16,218 nucleotides of DNA, taken from NCBI GenBank assembly GCA_934462775.1, contig CAKSIR010000041.1, positions 1 to 16,218 of the forward strand, read 5' to 3'. A model generated the notes under the pieces. That model saw nothing but the letters and a program-made list of their open reading frames with translations, did not search any database and had not been told where the DNA came from. The stretch comes from an uncultured Ruminiclostridium sp. (lineage in GTDB: Bacteria > Bacillota > Clostridia > Oscillospirales > Ruminococcaceae). A program made the translations under genes and the position numbers. Below are positions 5,511-14,446 of the stretch, piece after piece (positions within the stretch are counted from its first letter, which is position 1; every line of letters begins with the position of its first letter).

Positions 5511-6557
5511 TTGATAGAAACTTCAGAAAAAAATGAAGAAAAAATGCGGGATAGGCTGGTTGAGCCTGCTTACACTCCCGAAGATATTGACGTTGAATAC
5601 AGTTTAAGACCGAAATGTCTGAACGAATACATCGGTCAGGACAAGGTAAAGGAAAATCTTTCCATATACATTGAGGCGGCAAAGGCGCGGGGCGACAGTC
5701 TTGACCATGTGCTGCTGTACGGACCGCCGGGACTTGGAAAAACCACTCTTGCAGGAATTATCGCCAATGAAATGGGCGTAAATTTTAAGGTGACATCGGG
5801 TCCCGCCATTGAAAAGCCGGGAGATTTGGCTGCGCTGCTTACAAATTTGAAAGACGGCGATGTGCTGTTTATTGACGAAATCCACCGCCTTTCGCGGCAG
5901 GTTGAAGAGGTTCTTTATCCTGCGATGGAGGATTTCGTTCTTGATATAATTATCGGAAAAGGGCCGTCTGCCCAGTCTATACGCATAGACCTGCCGCATT
6001 TTACACTGATTGGCGCGACCACAAGAGCGGGGCAGCTTACAAGTCCGCTCCGCGACCGTTTCGGCGTTATCATGCGTCTGGAGCTTTACAGCGAGGAGCA
6101 GCTTTGCGACATCATTATGCGTTCGTCGGTTATCCTGTCGATACCTGCAATGAAAGACGGCGCAATGGAGCTTGCCAAGCGCTCGAGAGGTACGCCGCGA
6201 ATTGCAAACCGACTGTTAAAAAGAGTCCGGGATTTTGCGGAAGTAATGGGCAACGGCAAAATCACAAGGGAGCTTGCGGATATTGCCCTTGACCGCATGG
6301 AAATAGACAAATTGGGACTGGACAGTCTTGATAAGCGAATGCTGACAATGATTATAAAAGGATATAACGGCGGTCCGGTGGGACTGGAAACGCTGGCAAG
6401 CGCCCTTGGCGAGGAATCGGTTACATTGGAGGACGTATGCGAGCCGTTCCTGATGCAGCTTGGATTTATAAGCAGAACGCCCCGCGGCAGAGTTGCAACC
6501 GCCCTTGCATACAAGCATTTAGGCTTTGAGCAGGACGGACAGCAGACATTTATATAA
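5511..6557 (+). CDS. ruvB: Holliday junction branch migration helicase RuvB
   Basis: A 348-residue AAA+ motor that drives branch migration with RuvA. Seen in order: Walker A GPPGLGKT (71-78), Walker B LFIDEIHR (119-126), sensor 1 GATT (168-171), arginine finger region SPLRDRFG (178-185), sensor 2 [11 protein letters not shown] (226-236), and the C-terminal winged-helix segment ending in RTPRGRVAT (322-330). The start is TTG at 5511, supported by GGGAGG at 5498-5503 with good spacing. A downstream ATG at 5544 has no comparable site and would remove only the disordered leader. glmM follows 22 bases after the stop. Confidence 0.97.
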   Translation: MIETSEKNEEKMRDRLVEPAYTPEDIDVEYSLRPKCLNEYIGQDKVKENLSIYIEAAKARGDSLDHVLLYGPPGLGKTTLAGIIANEMGVNFKVTSGPAIEKPGDLAALLTNLKDGDVLFIDEIHRLSRQVEEVLYPAMEDFVLDIIIGKGPSAQSIRIDLPHFTLIGATTRAGQLTSPLRDRFGVIMRLELYSEEQLCDIIMRSSVILSIPAMKDGAMELAKRSRGTPRIANRLLKRVRDFAEVMGNGKITRELADIALDRMEIDKLGLDSLDKRMLTMIIKGYNGGPVGLETLASALGEESVTLEDVCEPFLMQLGFISRTPRGRVATALAYKHLGFEQDGQQTFI

Positions 6558-6579
6558 GGGTATAAGGTTAGGAGAACAC

Positions 6580-7938
6580 ATGGGTAGATTATTCGGAACA
6601 GACGGCGCAAGAGGAGTTGCCATTACAGAGCTTACCTGCGAAATGGCAATGAACATAGGCAGAGCCGCTGCAATCGTGCTTACAAAGCATAAGCCTGCGC
6701 ACAAAAAGGCGAAAATACTTATCGGAAAGGATACGCGTATTTCCTCGGACGTGCTTGAAAACGCACTGGCGGCAGGAATTGCGTCGGTAGGCGCTGACGT
6801 TGAGCTTCTGGGAGTTGTGCCGACTCCTGCGGTTGCGTATCTTGTGAAATATTATGAGGCTGACGCAGGAGTTATGATTTCCGCGTCCCACAATTCGGTT
6901 GAATACAACGGCATAAAGCTGTTTTCAAACACAGGCTTTAAGCTGCCTGACGAGGTTGAAAACGAAATCGAGGCGCTTATTCTTGACACGCCTGAAAAGA
7001 TTCAGCTTAAAAACGGCACTGAAATAGGCAGAATAAGAACCATGTACGGCGCGGTAAGCGAGTACAACGAACATCTTGAAAGCACCATCGACGGTAATCT
7101 CAGCGGGCTTATGGCGGCAATCGACTGCGCAAACGGCAGCGCAAGCGCAACGGCTGAGGCTTTGTTCACAAAGCTTGGCGTTGACGTAATAATGATAAGC
7201 GACAAGCCTGACGGCTGCAATATCAACGACAACTGCGGCTCGACTCACATTGAGAATTTGCAGAGGGTTGTAGTTGAGCGCGGCTGCGATTTCGGCGTTG
7301 CGTTTGACGGCGACGCTGACAGATGTCTTGCGGTTGACGAAAAAGGTAGGCTTGTGGACGGCGATAAGCTGATTGCAATTATTTCAAGGTATATGAAGGA
7401 AACAGGTACGCTGAAAAACGATACGGCGGTTGTTACGGTAATGAGCAACCTCGGTTTCCACGGATTTATGAAAAAAAATTCCATAAACACTGTCTGCACC
7501 AAGGTCGGCGACAGATATGTGCTTGAGGAAATGCTGGCTAACAACTACAACATCGGCGGCGAGCAGTCGGGACACATTATCTTCCTTGACCATGCAACGA
7601 CAGGCGACGGTCAGCTTACGGCGGTGCAGCTTATGAAACTTGTTTCGGTAACAAGACAGCCGCTTTCAAAGCTGGTTGAGGACATTGAGGACTATCCGCA
7701 GATTTTGCTCAACGTTAAAATCACAGAGGATAAAAAGGGACTCTGGAACAAGACTGATTCAATTCTTGCAGTAATTGCAAGCGCTGAAAAGGAGCTTTCC
7801 GACAACGGACGTATTCTTGTCCGCGAAAGCGGAACAGAGCCTCTTGTCCGCGTTATGATCGAGGGTAAGAGCAAGGACGATATAACCCTCTGGGCAAACA
7901 AAATAGCAGACGTTATCAAATCGGAGCTTTGCCGATAA
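6580..7938 (+). CDS. glmM: Phosphoglucosamine mutase GlmM
   Basis: A 452-residue cytoplasmic enzyme that converts glucosamine-6-phosphate to glucosamine-1-phosphate on the way to UDP-GlcNAc and peptidoglycan. It begins with MGRLFGTDGARG, the family start. The phosphoserine loop is SASHN (101-105, active S103), the magnesium loop is DGDADR (243-248), the sugar-binding loop is GEQSGH (327-332), and the phosphate-binding C-terminal segment is RESGTEPLVR. The ATG at 6580 is preceded by GGAG at 6571-6574. An upstream in-frame start inside ruvB is discarded. The stop codon overlaps the ribosome binding site of the next gene. Placement behind ruvB is not a functional link, only co-transcription. Confidence 0.97.
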   Translation: MGRLFGTDGARGVAITELTCEMAMNIGRAAAIVLTKHKPAHKKAKILIGKDTRISSDVLENALAAGIASVGADVELLGVVPTPAVAYLVKYYEADAGVMISASHNSVEYNGIKLFSNTGFKLPDEVENEIEALILDTPEKIQLKNGTEIGRIRTMYGAVSEYNEHLESTIDGNLSGLMAAIDCANGSASATAEALFTKLGVDVIMISDKPDGCNINDNCGSTHIENLQRVVVERGCDFGVAFDGDADRCLAVDEKGRLVDGDKLIAIISRYMKETGTLKNDTAVVTVMSNLGFHGFMKKNSINTVCTKVGDRYVLEEMLANNYNIGGEQSGHIIFLDHATTGDGQLTAVQLMKLVSVTRQPLSKLVEDIEDYPQILLNVKITEDKKGLWNKTDSILAVIASAEKELSDNGRILVRESGTEPLVRVMIEGKSKDDITLWANKIADVIKSELCR

Positions 7939-7943
7939 AGGAG
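7937..7943 (+). promoter_or_regulatory. Shine-Dalgarno site that decides the methyltransferase start
   Basis: AAAGGAG overlaps the glmM stop codon and lies six bases before TTG 7950. It favours that start over TTG 7929 and implies reinitiation by ribosomes finishing glmM. Confidence 0.75.
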
Positions 7944-7949
7944 AAAATA

Positions 7950-8828
7950 TTGAGAATAGCTGAAAACTGGCAGGACTACTGCCTTATCGATACATCGGGC
8001 GGCGAAAGGCTGGAGCGCTGGGGCAACGTGACCCTTGTACGTCCCGACCCGCAGATTATATGGGAAAATCCCGCCCCCGACCCGCAGTGGAGCAATCCTC
8101 ACGCGCGCTACTACCGCTCGTCAAGCGGAGGCGGCGAGTGGAAATATCTCAAGAGGTTTCCCGAAAGCTGGAACATAAAGTATAAGGATCTGACCTTTAT
8201 GGTAAAGCCGACGGGATTCAAGCATACGGGTCTGTTTCCCGAACAGGCGGTAAACTGGGATTACTGCGACAAGCTTATCCGCGAAGCTATCACCGCGGAA
8301 AAGCGGGAAATAAACGTGCTGAATATGTTTGCCTATACGGGCGGAGCAACTCTTGCCTGCGCAAATGCAGGGGCGAGGGTGTGTCATCTTGACGCGGTAA
8401 AGGGCATGGTTGACTGGGGAAAGACTAACGCCGAGCTCAGCGGACTGCGCGACAAGCCTATCCGCTGGATAGTTGACGACGCTATGAAGTTCCTCGGCAG
8501 AGAAATAAAGCGCGGAAACAAGTACGACGGCATTATACTCGACCCGCCAAGCTACGGCAGAGGAACAAACGGCGAAATGTGGAAGCTTGAGGACTGCATC
8601 TACGAGCTTATGCTCAGGTGTACGGCGGTTCTTTCCGATAAGCCTTTATTCCTGCTGCTCAACAGCTACACAACAGGACTTTCTCCGTCTGTAATGGGCT
8701 ATCTGCTGAAAATGACGGTAGGTCAGAAGTACAAAATAGACGTTGACGCACAGGAAATTGCACTGCCTGTACAGAAGACAGGACTGGCGATTCCATGCGG
8801 AAACACTGCAATTGTAAAATTTGAATAA
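7950..8828 (+). CDS. Class I SAM-dependent methyltransferase (RlmI/RlmK-like core)
   Basis: A 292-residue Rossmann-fold methyltransferase. A small N-terminal beta-rich region (about 1-115) is followed by motif I NMFAYTGGATLA (125-136), an acidic residue D148 ending the next strand, and motif IV DPPSYGRG (198-205). The motif IV type is that of the RlmI/RlmK-like rRNA methyltransferases. The PUA domain of RlmI proper is missing. The likely substrate is an rRNA base, but the site cannot be told from sequence. The start is TTG at 7950, because AAAGGAG at 7937-7943 lies six bases before it. A TTG at 7929 inside glmM is in frame but has no such site. A 62-base gap without clear signals separates it from ecfA1. 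Confidence 0.88.
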   Translation: MRIAENWQDYCLIDTSGGERLERWGNVTLVRPDPQIIWENPAPDPQWSNPHARYYRSSSGGGEWKYLKRFPESWNIKYKDLTFMVKPTGFKHTGLFPEQAVNWDYCDKLIREAITAEKREINVLNMFAYTGGATLACANAGARVCHLDAVKGMVDWGKTNAELSGLRDKPIRWIVDDAMKFLGREIKRGNKYDGIILDPPSYGRGTNGEMWKLEDCIYELMLRCTAVLSDKPLFLLLNSYTTGLSPSVMGYLLKMTVGQKYKIDVDAQEIALPVQKTGLAIPCGNTAIVKFE

Positions 8829-8890
8829 TCGGAATCTTAATGACATACCGCTTTTAACGCTTGTAAAAGACGGCTATGGTAGGAGAAATT

Positions 8891-9757
8891 GTGAACATTA
8901 TTGAAACGAAGGACCTTGAATTTGAATATCAGACACTGGACGACGACGGAAAGGTTATAGAGTCAAACAAGGTTTTAAAGGGCATCAACTTAACGATACC
9001 AAAAGGGCAGTTCGTGGCTGTTTTAGGACATAACGGCTGCGGCAAATCCACTCTTGCAAAGCACTTCAACGGTATTCTTGTTGGCTCAAAGGGCAAGGTT
9101 TATGTAAACGGAATCGACACGGCTGACGACGACAGAATCTATGATGTGCGCCAGAACGTGGGAATGGTTTTCCAGAATCCCGATAACCAGCTGGTAGCCA
9201 CAATCGTTGAAGAGGACGTTGCGTTTGCACTGGAAAACTTAGGCGTACCGCCTGCCGAAATACGCAGACGAGTAGACGAGGCGCTTGAAACGGTTGATAT
9301 GTACAAATACCGCGAACACAGTCCTCATCAGCTTTCAGGCGGTCAGAAGCAGCGCGTTGCCATTGCAGGCGTAATTGCAATGGAGCCTGACTGTATCGTT
9401 CTTGACGAGCCTACGGCAATGCTTGACCCTAAGGGCAGGAAAGAAGTTATGTCAACCATAAAGAAGCTGAACAGGGAAAAGGGCATTACCATCGTGTATA
9501 TTACTCACTACATGGAGGAAGCCGCCCGGGCGGAGCGCGTTATTGTAATGGATAAGGGCTGCATAATAATGGACGATGAGCCGAAAAAGATTTTCTCGCA
9601 GGTTGAGGACTTAAAGGCAGTCGGACTTGACGTGCCGCAGGTAACGGAGCTTTGCTATGAACTCCGCAAGGACGGAATTGACATTCCGCAGGATATAATT
9701 ACAGAAGAGGATTGCATGGAGCATATTCTGAAATTGCTTGGAAAGGATGTGCTTTAA
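8891..9757 (+). CDS. ecfA1: Energy-coupling factor transporter ATPase EcfA1
   Basis: A 288-residue ABC ATPase of the energy-coupling factor module, which powers vitamin or metal uptake together with EcfA2, EcfT and interchangeable S components. Motifs by position in this protein: Walker A GHNGCGKST (46-54), Q-loop FQNPDNQ (94-100), signature LSGGQ (148-152), Walker B CIVLDEP (168-174) and the switch histidine H206 in ITHYMEEA. The C-terminal GLDVPQVTEL segment is typical of EcfA proteins. The start is GTG at 8891, with AGGAG at 8881-8885. An in-frame ATG at 8876 would add five residues but has no good binding site; it remains possible. The stop shares one base with the ecfA2 start. Confidence 0.93.
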   Translation: MNIIETKDLEFEYQTLDDDGKVIESNKVLKGINLTIPKGQFVAVLGHNGCGKSTLAKHFNGILVGSKGKVYVNGIDTADDDRIYDVRQNVGMVFQNPDNQLVATIVEEDVAFALENLGVPPAEIRRRVDEALETVDMYKYREHSPHQLSGGQKQRVAIAGVIAMEPDCIVLDEPTAMLDPKGRKEVMSTIKKLNREKGITIVYITHYMEEAARAERVIVMDKGCIIMDDEPKKIFSQVEDLKAVGLDVPQVTELCYELRKDGIDIPQDIITEEDCMEHILKLLGKDVL

Positions 9758-10620
9758 TGAACGCAGTTGAAACGAAAAATCTCACTTACAAGTACAGTGT
9801 TGGAACGCCTTTTGAAACAACCGCTGTCGACGATGTAAATGTAACAATAGAAAAGGGCGAGTTTGTGGGAATTATCGGCCATACAGGCAGCGGCAAATCC
9901 ACCCTCATACAGCACCTTAACGGTCTTTTAAAGCAGACAAGCGGCGACGTAATAATCAACGGCAGAAACATCTGGTCAAAGGACGTAAACATACGGGATA
10001 TACGCTTTGAGGTCGGACTGGTTTTCCAGTATTCCGAACACCAGCTGTTTGAGGAAACCGTTTATAAGGACATTGCTTTCGGCCCGAAAAACATGGAGCT
10101 TTCGCCTGAGGAGGTAGACAAGCGCGTCCGCGAAGCGGCTGCGAGCATGGGAATTACAGACGAAATGCTGGAGCGTTCCCCCTTTGATTTATCGGGCGGT
10201 CAGAAAAGACGTGTTGCTCTTGCAGGCGTAATCGCAATGGAGCCGCAGATTCTCATTCTTGACGAGCCTGCGGCAGGTCTTGACCCGATAGGCAGGGATA
10301 CTGTTTTAGAAAAGATTTCCGAGTACCACAGAAATTCGGGAACAACAATCCTGCTGGTTTCTCACTCAATGGAGGACATTGTAAAATACGCAGATAAGGT
10401 GCTTGTAATGAACAGAGGACGCCTTTTCTGCTACGAGGACGTGGACAAGGTGTTCAGCAGGTCAAAGGAAATTCAGATGATTGGTCTTGACGTTCCGCAG
10501 ATTACAAGGCTCAGTCTTATGCTAAAGGAACACGGCGTTGACTTAGGCGACGATGTATACACAATAGAACGCGCCAAGCAGCGACTACTGGAACAGATTA
10601 AAGGAAAACGAGAATGTTAA
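9757..10620 (+). CDS. ecfA2: Energy-coupling factor transporter ATPase EcfA2
   Basis: A 287-residue second ATPase of the ECF module, pairing with EcfA1. Walker A GHTGSGKST (41-49), Q91 in FQYSEHQLF (the serine/histidine-containing Q-loop is characteristic of EcfA2), signature LSGGQ (145-149), Walker B LILDEP (166-171) with AAGLDP after it, and switch histidine H203. The ATG at 9757 overlaps the ecfA1 stop (TAATG), so the two are translationally coupled. The 3' end overlaps ecfT by seven bases. A longer in-frame start within ecfA1 is not credible. Confidence 0.95.
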   Translation: MNAVETKNLTYKYSVGTPFETTAVDDVNVTIEKGEFVGIIGHTGSGKSTLIQHLNGLLKQTSGDVIINGRNIWSKDVNIRDIRFEVGLVFQYSEHQLFEETVYKDIAFGPKNMELSPEEVDKRVREAAASMGITDEMLERSPFDLSGGQKRRVALAGVIAMEPQILILDEPAAGLDPIGRDTVLEKISEYHRNSGTTILLVSHSMEDIVKYADKVLVMNRGRLFCYEDVDKVFSRSKEIQMIGLDVPQITRLSLMLKEHGVDLGDDVYTIERAKQRLLEQIKGKREC

Positions 10621-11420
10621 AAGATATAACCATAGGTCAGTATTTCCCGGGAAATTCAATAATCCATCGAATGGACAGCCGATTCAAGATAGTGCTTGAT
10701 ATAATTTATGTTGTAATGCTGTTCGTCGCGCAGAATTTCATGAGCCTTGCGGTAGCGGCAATTTTCATTTTCATGGTTTACGGCATTTCCGGCATTAAGT
10801 TTAAGCTGATGCTGAAAAGCTTAAAGCCAATTGTGCCTATCGTGATTTTCACTGCCGTTTTGAACCTTTTCTTTATAAAAGGCGCGGACGCACCGCTGAT
10901 TGACTGGTGGATATTCACTGTTTACCGGGAGGGAATCCAAACCTCCATATTCATGATAATAAGAATAGTTTGCCTTATTGTGGGAATGTCGCTGCTGACC
11001 TACACCACATCGCCTATTATTCTGACAGACGCAATAGAAAGCCTGCTATCTCCGCTGAAAAAGCTCCATTTCCCCGTGCATGAGCTTGCAATGATGATGA
11101 CCATTGCGCTGAGGTTTATTCCTACGCTGGTGGAGGAAACCGACAAGATTATGATGGCGCAGAAAGCGAGAGGCGCTTCTCTTGATACGGGAGGGCTGCT
11201 GAAAAAGGCTAAGGCTCTTGTGCCGATTCTTATTCCGCTTTTCGTATCGGCATTCAAGCGCGCAAACGAGCTTGCTATGGCAATGGAATGCCGCTGCTAC
11301 CGCGGCGGAGAGGGAAGAACAAGGCTCAGACAGCTTAAATCCTCCCCGATTGACTATGCGGCAGCGGCGCTTGTGCTTGTCGTATTCGGCTTTGTTATTG
11401 TAAATAACATTGTATTTTAA
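10614..11420 (+). CDS. ecfT: Energy-coupling factor transporter transmembrane protein EcfT
   Basis: A 268-residue membrane scaffold that couples the EcfA1/A2 ATPases to substrate-binding S components. Hydrophobic helices lie at about 26-56, 71-89, 108-130 and 245-265. Between them is the cytoplasmic coupling domain with the two Arg motifs that contact the ATPases: KARGASL (184-190) and ECRCYRGGEGR (225-235). The start overlaps ecfA2 by seven bases (ATGTTAA). No S component is encoded nearby, as expected for group II ECF transporters whose S subunits are scattered in the genome. truA follows after 8 bases. Confidence 0.95.
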   Translation: MLKDITIGQYFPGNSIIHRMDSRFKIVLDIIYVVMLFVAQNFMSLAVAAIFIFMVYGISGIKFKLMLKSLKPIVPIVIFTAVLNLFFIKGADAPLIDWWIFTVYREGIQTSIFMIIRIVCLIVGMSLLTYTTSPIILTDAIESLLSPLKKLHFPVHELAMMMTIALRFIPTLVEETDKIMMAQKARGASLDTGGLLKKAKALVPILIPLFVSAFKRANELAMAMECRCYRGGEGRTRLRQLKSSPIDYAAAALVLVVFGFVIVNNIVF

Positions 11421-11428
11421 GAGGTAAA

Positions 11429-12169
11429 ATGCGAAATTTAAAGGTTTGTATAGCGTATAACGGTACAAATTACCACGGCTTTCAGTGGCAGAACGGCGTT
11501 GTGGGCATACAGAATGTGGTTGAAGAAAAAATGTCGGCTTTGCTTAAGCAGCAGGTCAGCATTAACGGCTGCTCAAGAACCGATACGGGGGTTCATGCAA
11601 AGGAGTTCTGGTTCAATTCACACGTTGACAGCAAAATTCCTTGCGATGGCTTTGTAAAGGGAATGAACGTTATTCTTCCCCCTGATATTGCAATAATCTC
11701 GTGCGAGGACGCAGACGAAGGCTTTCATGCCCGTTTTGACGCAAAGGGCAAGGAATATCTTTACCGCGTGAACAATGCAAAACAGCGCGATGTTTTCTCG
11801 CAGAATTTAGCGCTTCATTATCCGTATAAATTAGATGACGAGTACCTTGCGAAAGCCTGCAAGCTTTTTGTGGGAACTCATGATTTTGCGGCGTTCTGCA
11901 AAGCCGAGGCAAAGGAACATCTGAAAAGCACAGTGCGGACGGTTCACGACTGCCGCGTTGAGCGGGACGGAGATTTCGTAAACTTTTATGTAAGCGGCGA
12001 CGGTTTTCTGCACAACATGGTGCGGATAATCATAGGAACGCTGATATTCATGAACGAGGGCAAGCGCACCGAACGGGACGTGCTTGAAGCGTTCGAAACA
12101 GGCAACAGGGAAAAAGCAGGCAAGACCCTTGCGCCCTGCGGACTGTACCTTAACAAGGTTTATTATTAA
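11429..12169 (+). CDS. truA: tRNA pseudouridine(38-40) synthase TruA
   Basis: A 246-residue enzyme that isomerises uridines 38-40 in the anticodon arm of tRNAs. The catalytic aspartate is D52 in CSRTDTGVHA. Other family segments are YNGTNYHGFQWQ (10-21), FHARFDAKGKEYLYR (99-113), GDGFLHNMVRII (190-201) and LAPCGLYL (235-242). Length is normal. The ATG is preceded by AGAGGT. Its place directly after ecfT is the standard arrangement in Firmicutes, but the ribosomal protein genes usually found after truA are absent. Confidence 0.97.
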   Translation: MRNLKVCIAYNGTNYHGFQWQNGVVGIQNVVEEKMSALLKQQVSINGCSRTDTGVHAKEFWFNSHVDSKIPCDGFVKGMNVILPPDIAIISCEDADEGFHARFDAKGKEYLYRVNNAKQRDVFSQNLALHYPYKLDDEYLAKACKLFVGTHDFAAFCKAEAKEHLKSTVRTVHDCRVERDGDFVNFYVSGDGFLHNMVRIIIGTLIFMNEGKRTERDVLEAFETGNREKAGKTLAPCGLYLNKVYY

Positions 12170-12187
12170 GCAAAGGAGGCGAACCTC

Positions 12188-13378
12188 TTGGGAAAAAGCA
12201 GGAAAAAGGCGGTTGAAACAAAAAAATCGCCTAACGATATAATTGCTTACAGAAAAAAGCGCAGGCAGAAAAATAACATTATAAAGCTCATTTCGGTGGG
12301 ACTTGTTCTGACGGGAATTGCTCTTATCTGGACAAATGCGGGAACGATTTTTGAACCGCTGAGAGGTATCGCTTCAAAGATAGATACCCGAACCTCAGAG
12401 GACGTTGGATTTCCTGTAACGCTTCCCGGAAGCGCTTCCTACTCCTTCGCCCCTTTCGGCGACAACTTCCTTTTACTGACGGATACATATTTATACACAT
12501 ATACAACAGGCGGAGGTCAGATATACGCCCTAAAGCACGGCTACACAAACGCGGTTCAGCGCGCTAACGACAAGCGCATACTGCTTTACGACAAAAGCGC
12601 TTACGACTTTTCGCTGTACAATAAAACAAGCCGCATCTACTCACAGACAGTTGATGAAAAGATTGTTTACGGAGCGCTGAGTTCAGGCGACCTGTGTGCG
12701 ATTGTTACAACCTCTCCGAAATATTCGAACCTTGTGAAGGTATTTGACGGCAGCGGCAACTGGAAATACACCAGAAAATTTGTTGATGAAAATGTAATGC
12801 AGGTGGCATTTACCGATGATGAAAAAAGTATTATTGTAACAACCATCGGCGTTCAGAGCGGCGACATTGTTTGCAGCGTGTATAAATTCAACATCAGCGG
12901 CAGCGAAAACGAGGTATGGAAGTATTCAACGGTCGGAAACAGCATTCCCTGCGCTGTTGAAGCTAAGGGCAGGAATGTGACCGTTCTTTGCGACAATGTA
13001 TGCTTTTCACTCAGCGAGGAGGACGGCTCCTTTAACGGCAGCTATTCTTTTTCCGGAAACCTTATCTGTCCCGCAATGGAGGAAAACTTCACGGCGATTC
13101 TCATAAACAATATCTCTACAAGCAATACTATTCTGCTGACGCTTGACGAGGAAATGAACGTTCTTGGCAGCATAGCGGTGGCGGTAAATACGGTTGATAT
13201 TGTTGCGGACGGAAGCGGCGTCTACGCCCTTGAGGGAGAGGACGCAGTAAGCTATGACAGGAACCTGAACGAAACGGGCAGGGTAAACTTAAACGAAGAG
13301 TATTCCGCTTTCGTGAAAATCGGAGGCAGTTACTATCTCCTTGGCTATGACAAGGTTGAAACAGAAAGGGTAGGATAA
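12188..13378 (+). CDS. DUF5711 family membrane-anchored protein
   Basis: A 396-residue protein. A strongly basic N-terminus (about 1-32) and one transmembrane helix (about 31-48) indicate a cytoplasmic tail and a large outer domain. The outer part (about 70-390) consists of repeated beta-strand segments with patterns such as VKVFDGSGNWKYTRKF and VWKYSTVGNSI, resembling a beta-propeller of blade-like repeats. This matches the DUF5711 family, whose function is unknown. The start is TTG at 12188, with a strong AAAGGAGG about 8 bases upstream and no nearby ATG. The stop shares one base with the start of the CvpA-family gene, so the two products are probably made together and may work as a pair at the membrane. 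Confidence 0.8.
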   Translation: MGKSRKKAVETKKSPNDIIAYRKKRRQKNNIIKLISVGLVLTGIALIWTNAGTIFEPLRGIASKIDTRTSEDVGFPVTLPGSASYSFAPFGDNFLLLTDTYLYTYTTGGGQIYALKHGYTNAVQRANDKRILLYDKSAYDFSLYNKTSRIYSQTVDEKIVYGALSSGDLCAIVTTSPKYSNLVKVFDGSGNWKYTRKFVDENVMQVAFTDDEKSIIVTTIGVQSGDIVCSVYKFNISGSENEVWKYSTVGNSIPCAVEAKGRNVTVLCDNVCFSLSEEDGSFNGSYSFSGNLICPAMEENFTAILINNISTSNTILLTLDEEMNVLGSIAVAVNTVDIVADGSGVYALEGEDAVSYDRNLNETGRVNLNEEYSAFVKIGGSYYLLGYDKVETERVG

Positions 13379-14412
13379 TGGGAACACAGTTTTTTTGGGT
13401 ATACGACATAATACTTGCGGCGGTTGCAATAGGAATCATATTCAAGTGCTGGAAAAAAGGCTTTGTAGCGGCATTGCTGGGTTTTGTTTCGGTTTTTGTC
13501 GCATTTTTCGGCGCGCTGTGGCTGAGCGACGGCATTTCCTCATGGGCTTATACAAGCTTTATTCAAGCGCCTGTCGAGCAGCAAATTGACGAACAGGTTA
13601 CAAAATATCTGGGCGACAATATAATTGTTGACCTTCAGAAGGTTGATACAAGCAGGATAACAGTTAATGGCAAATCCCTTGACGAGCTTAACCTTACTCC
13701 CGATTCTGCCGGAAAAGCAACTCTCGACCTTTCAAAGGTTGATTTTTCGCAGACGGGCATTGACAAGGTTGATTTAAGCTCATTCGGCATTACGGACGAA
13801 ACCAACATATCGGCGCTGAAGGTGGGAACGGTTCAGTTCACACAATCAGAGCTTGAAAACAACGACCTTGGCAAGCTGATTTTTGCAAGAACGCTTGCTT
13901 CGGCTGCGGAAAACGGCACAGTTTACGGAATGTTTACCGATGTTGCCGAGTCCTTTACAAACGCTCTGCCAAGGGCTTTGGGACAGTTCTCCGAATCGGT
14001 TGAAAACGGCGACAACACAGCAATTTCGGATATTGCGCTGGCATTGCTGAATGTGAATACCGACGTCGGTTCATCAATAACCGACGGCATAGTAAAGCCT
14101 ATCGTGATGATACCGCTGCGAGCGTTGATTTTTGCAATCCTTTTTGCTATAATAATCATAATATTAAGCATTATAATCAAAACTACAAAAATCATAAACA
14201 AAATTCCGGTTCTCGGAACGGTAAACGGACTGCTTGGCGGTGTGCTGGGCGTTGTTGAAGCGTTTATTGTTATCTGCATAATCTGCATAATCGTGCAGGT
14301 TATTATTGCACTGACCGGCAACGAGCTTATTTTCCTGAACACAATCACAATAGACAAATCATTTGCGTTCAGATATTTCTATAATTTTGAGTTTCTCGAT
14401 TTTTTAAATTGA
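13378..14412 (+). CDS. CvpA family membrane protein with a large inserted domain
   Basis: A 344-residue protein. Two N-terminal transmembrane helices (about 8-23 and 28-50) are followed by a soluble stretch of about 190 residues (51-240), then two more helices (about 241-267 and 282-312). The segment [23 protein letters not shown] (274-296) is the conserved C-terminal CvpA signature. Typical CvpA proteins are about 160-180 residues with short loops, so the central insert, rich in Asp, Ser and Thr, is unusual in size. Family members affect colicin V export, envelope integrity or biofilm formation in different bacteria; no function can be assigned here. The ATG overlaps the DUF5711 stop (TAATG). 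Confidence 0.83.
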   Translation: MGTQFFWVYDIILAAVAIGIIFKCWKKGFVAALLGFVSVFVAFFGALWLSDGISSWAYTSFIQAPVEQQIDEQVTKYLGDNIIVDLQKVDTSRITVNGKSLDELNLTPDSAGKATLDLSKVDFSQTGIDKVDLSSFGITDETNISALKVGTVQFTQSELENNDLGKLIFARTLASAAENGTVYGMFTDVAESFTNALPRALGQFSESVENGDNTAISDIALALLNVNTDVGSSITDGIVKPIVMIPLRALIFAILFAIIIIILSIIIKTTKIINKIPVLGTVNGLLGGVLGVVEAFIVICIICIIVQVIIALTGNELIFLNTITIDKSFAFRYFYNFEFLDFLN

Positions 14413-14416
14413 TAAT
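14387..14416 (+). promoter_or_regulatory. Candidate internal promoter for the ClpE-like gene
   Basis: TTGAGT (14387-14392), an 18-base spacer, and GATAAT (14411-14416) give a reasonable but imperfect housekeeping promoter across the end of the cvpA-family gene. It would start transcription near 14423, just before the AGGAG ribosome binding site (14431-14435). No CtsR heptad repeat or CIRCE element is visible. Confidence 0.35.
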
Positions 14417-14446
14417 ATAGAACAAAGAAAAGGAGTTGATACAACT

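Noticed and set aside
6526..6579. 18-residue N-terminal extension of glmM inside ruvB
   Set aside because: GlmM proteins begin at MGRLFGTDGARG, and the ribosome binding site at 6571-6574 fits the ATG at 6580.
8829..8890. Promoter or terminator in the 62-base gap before ecfA1
   Set aside because: No paired -35/-10 with acceptable spacing and no GC-rich hairpin with a T-run could be found, so read-through is assumed.
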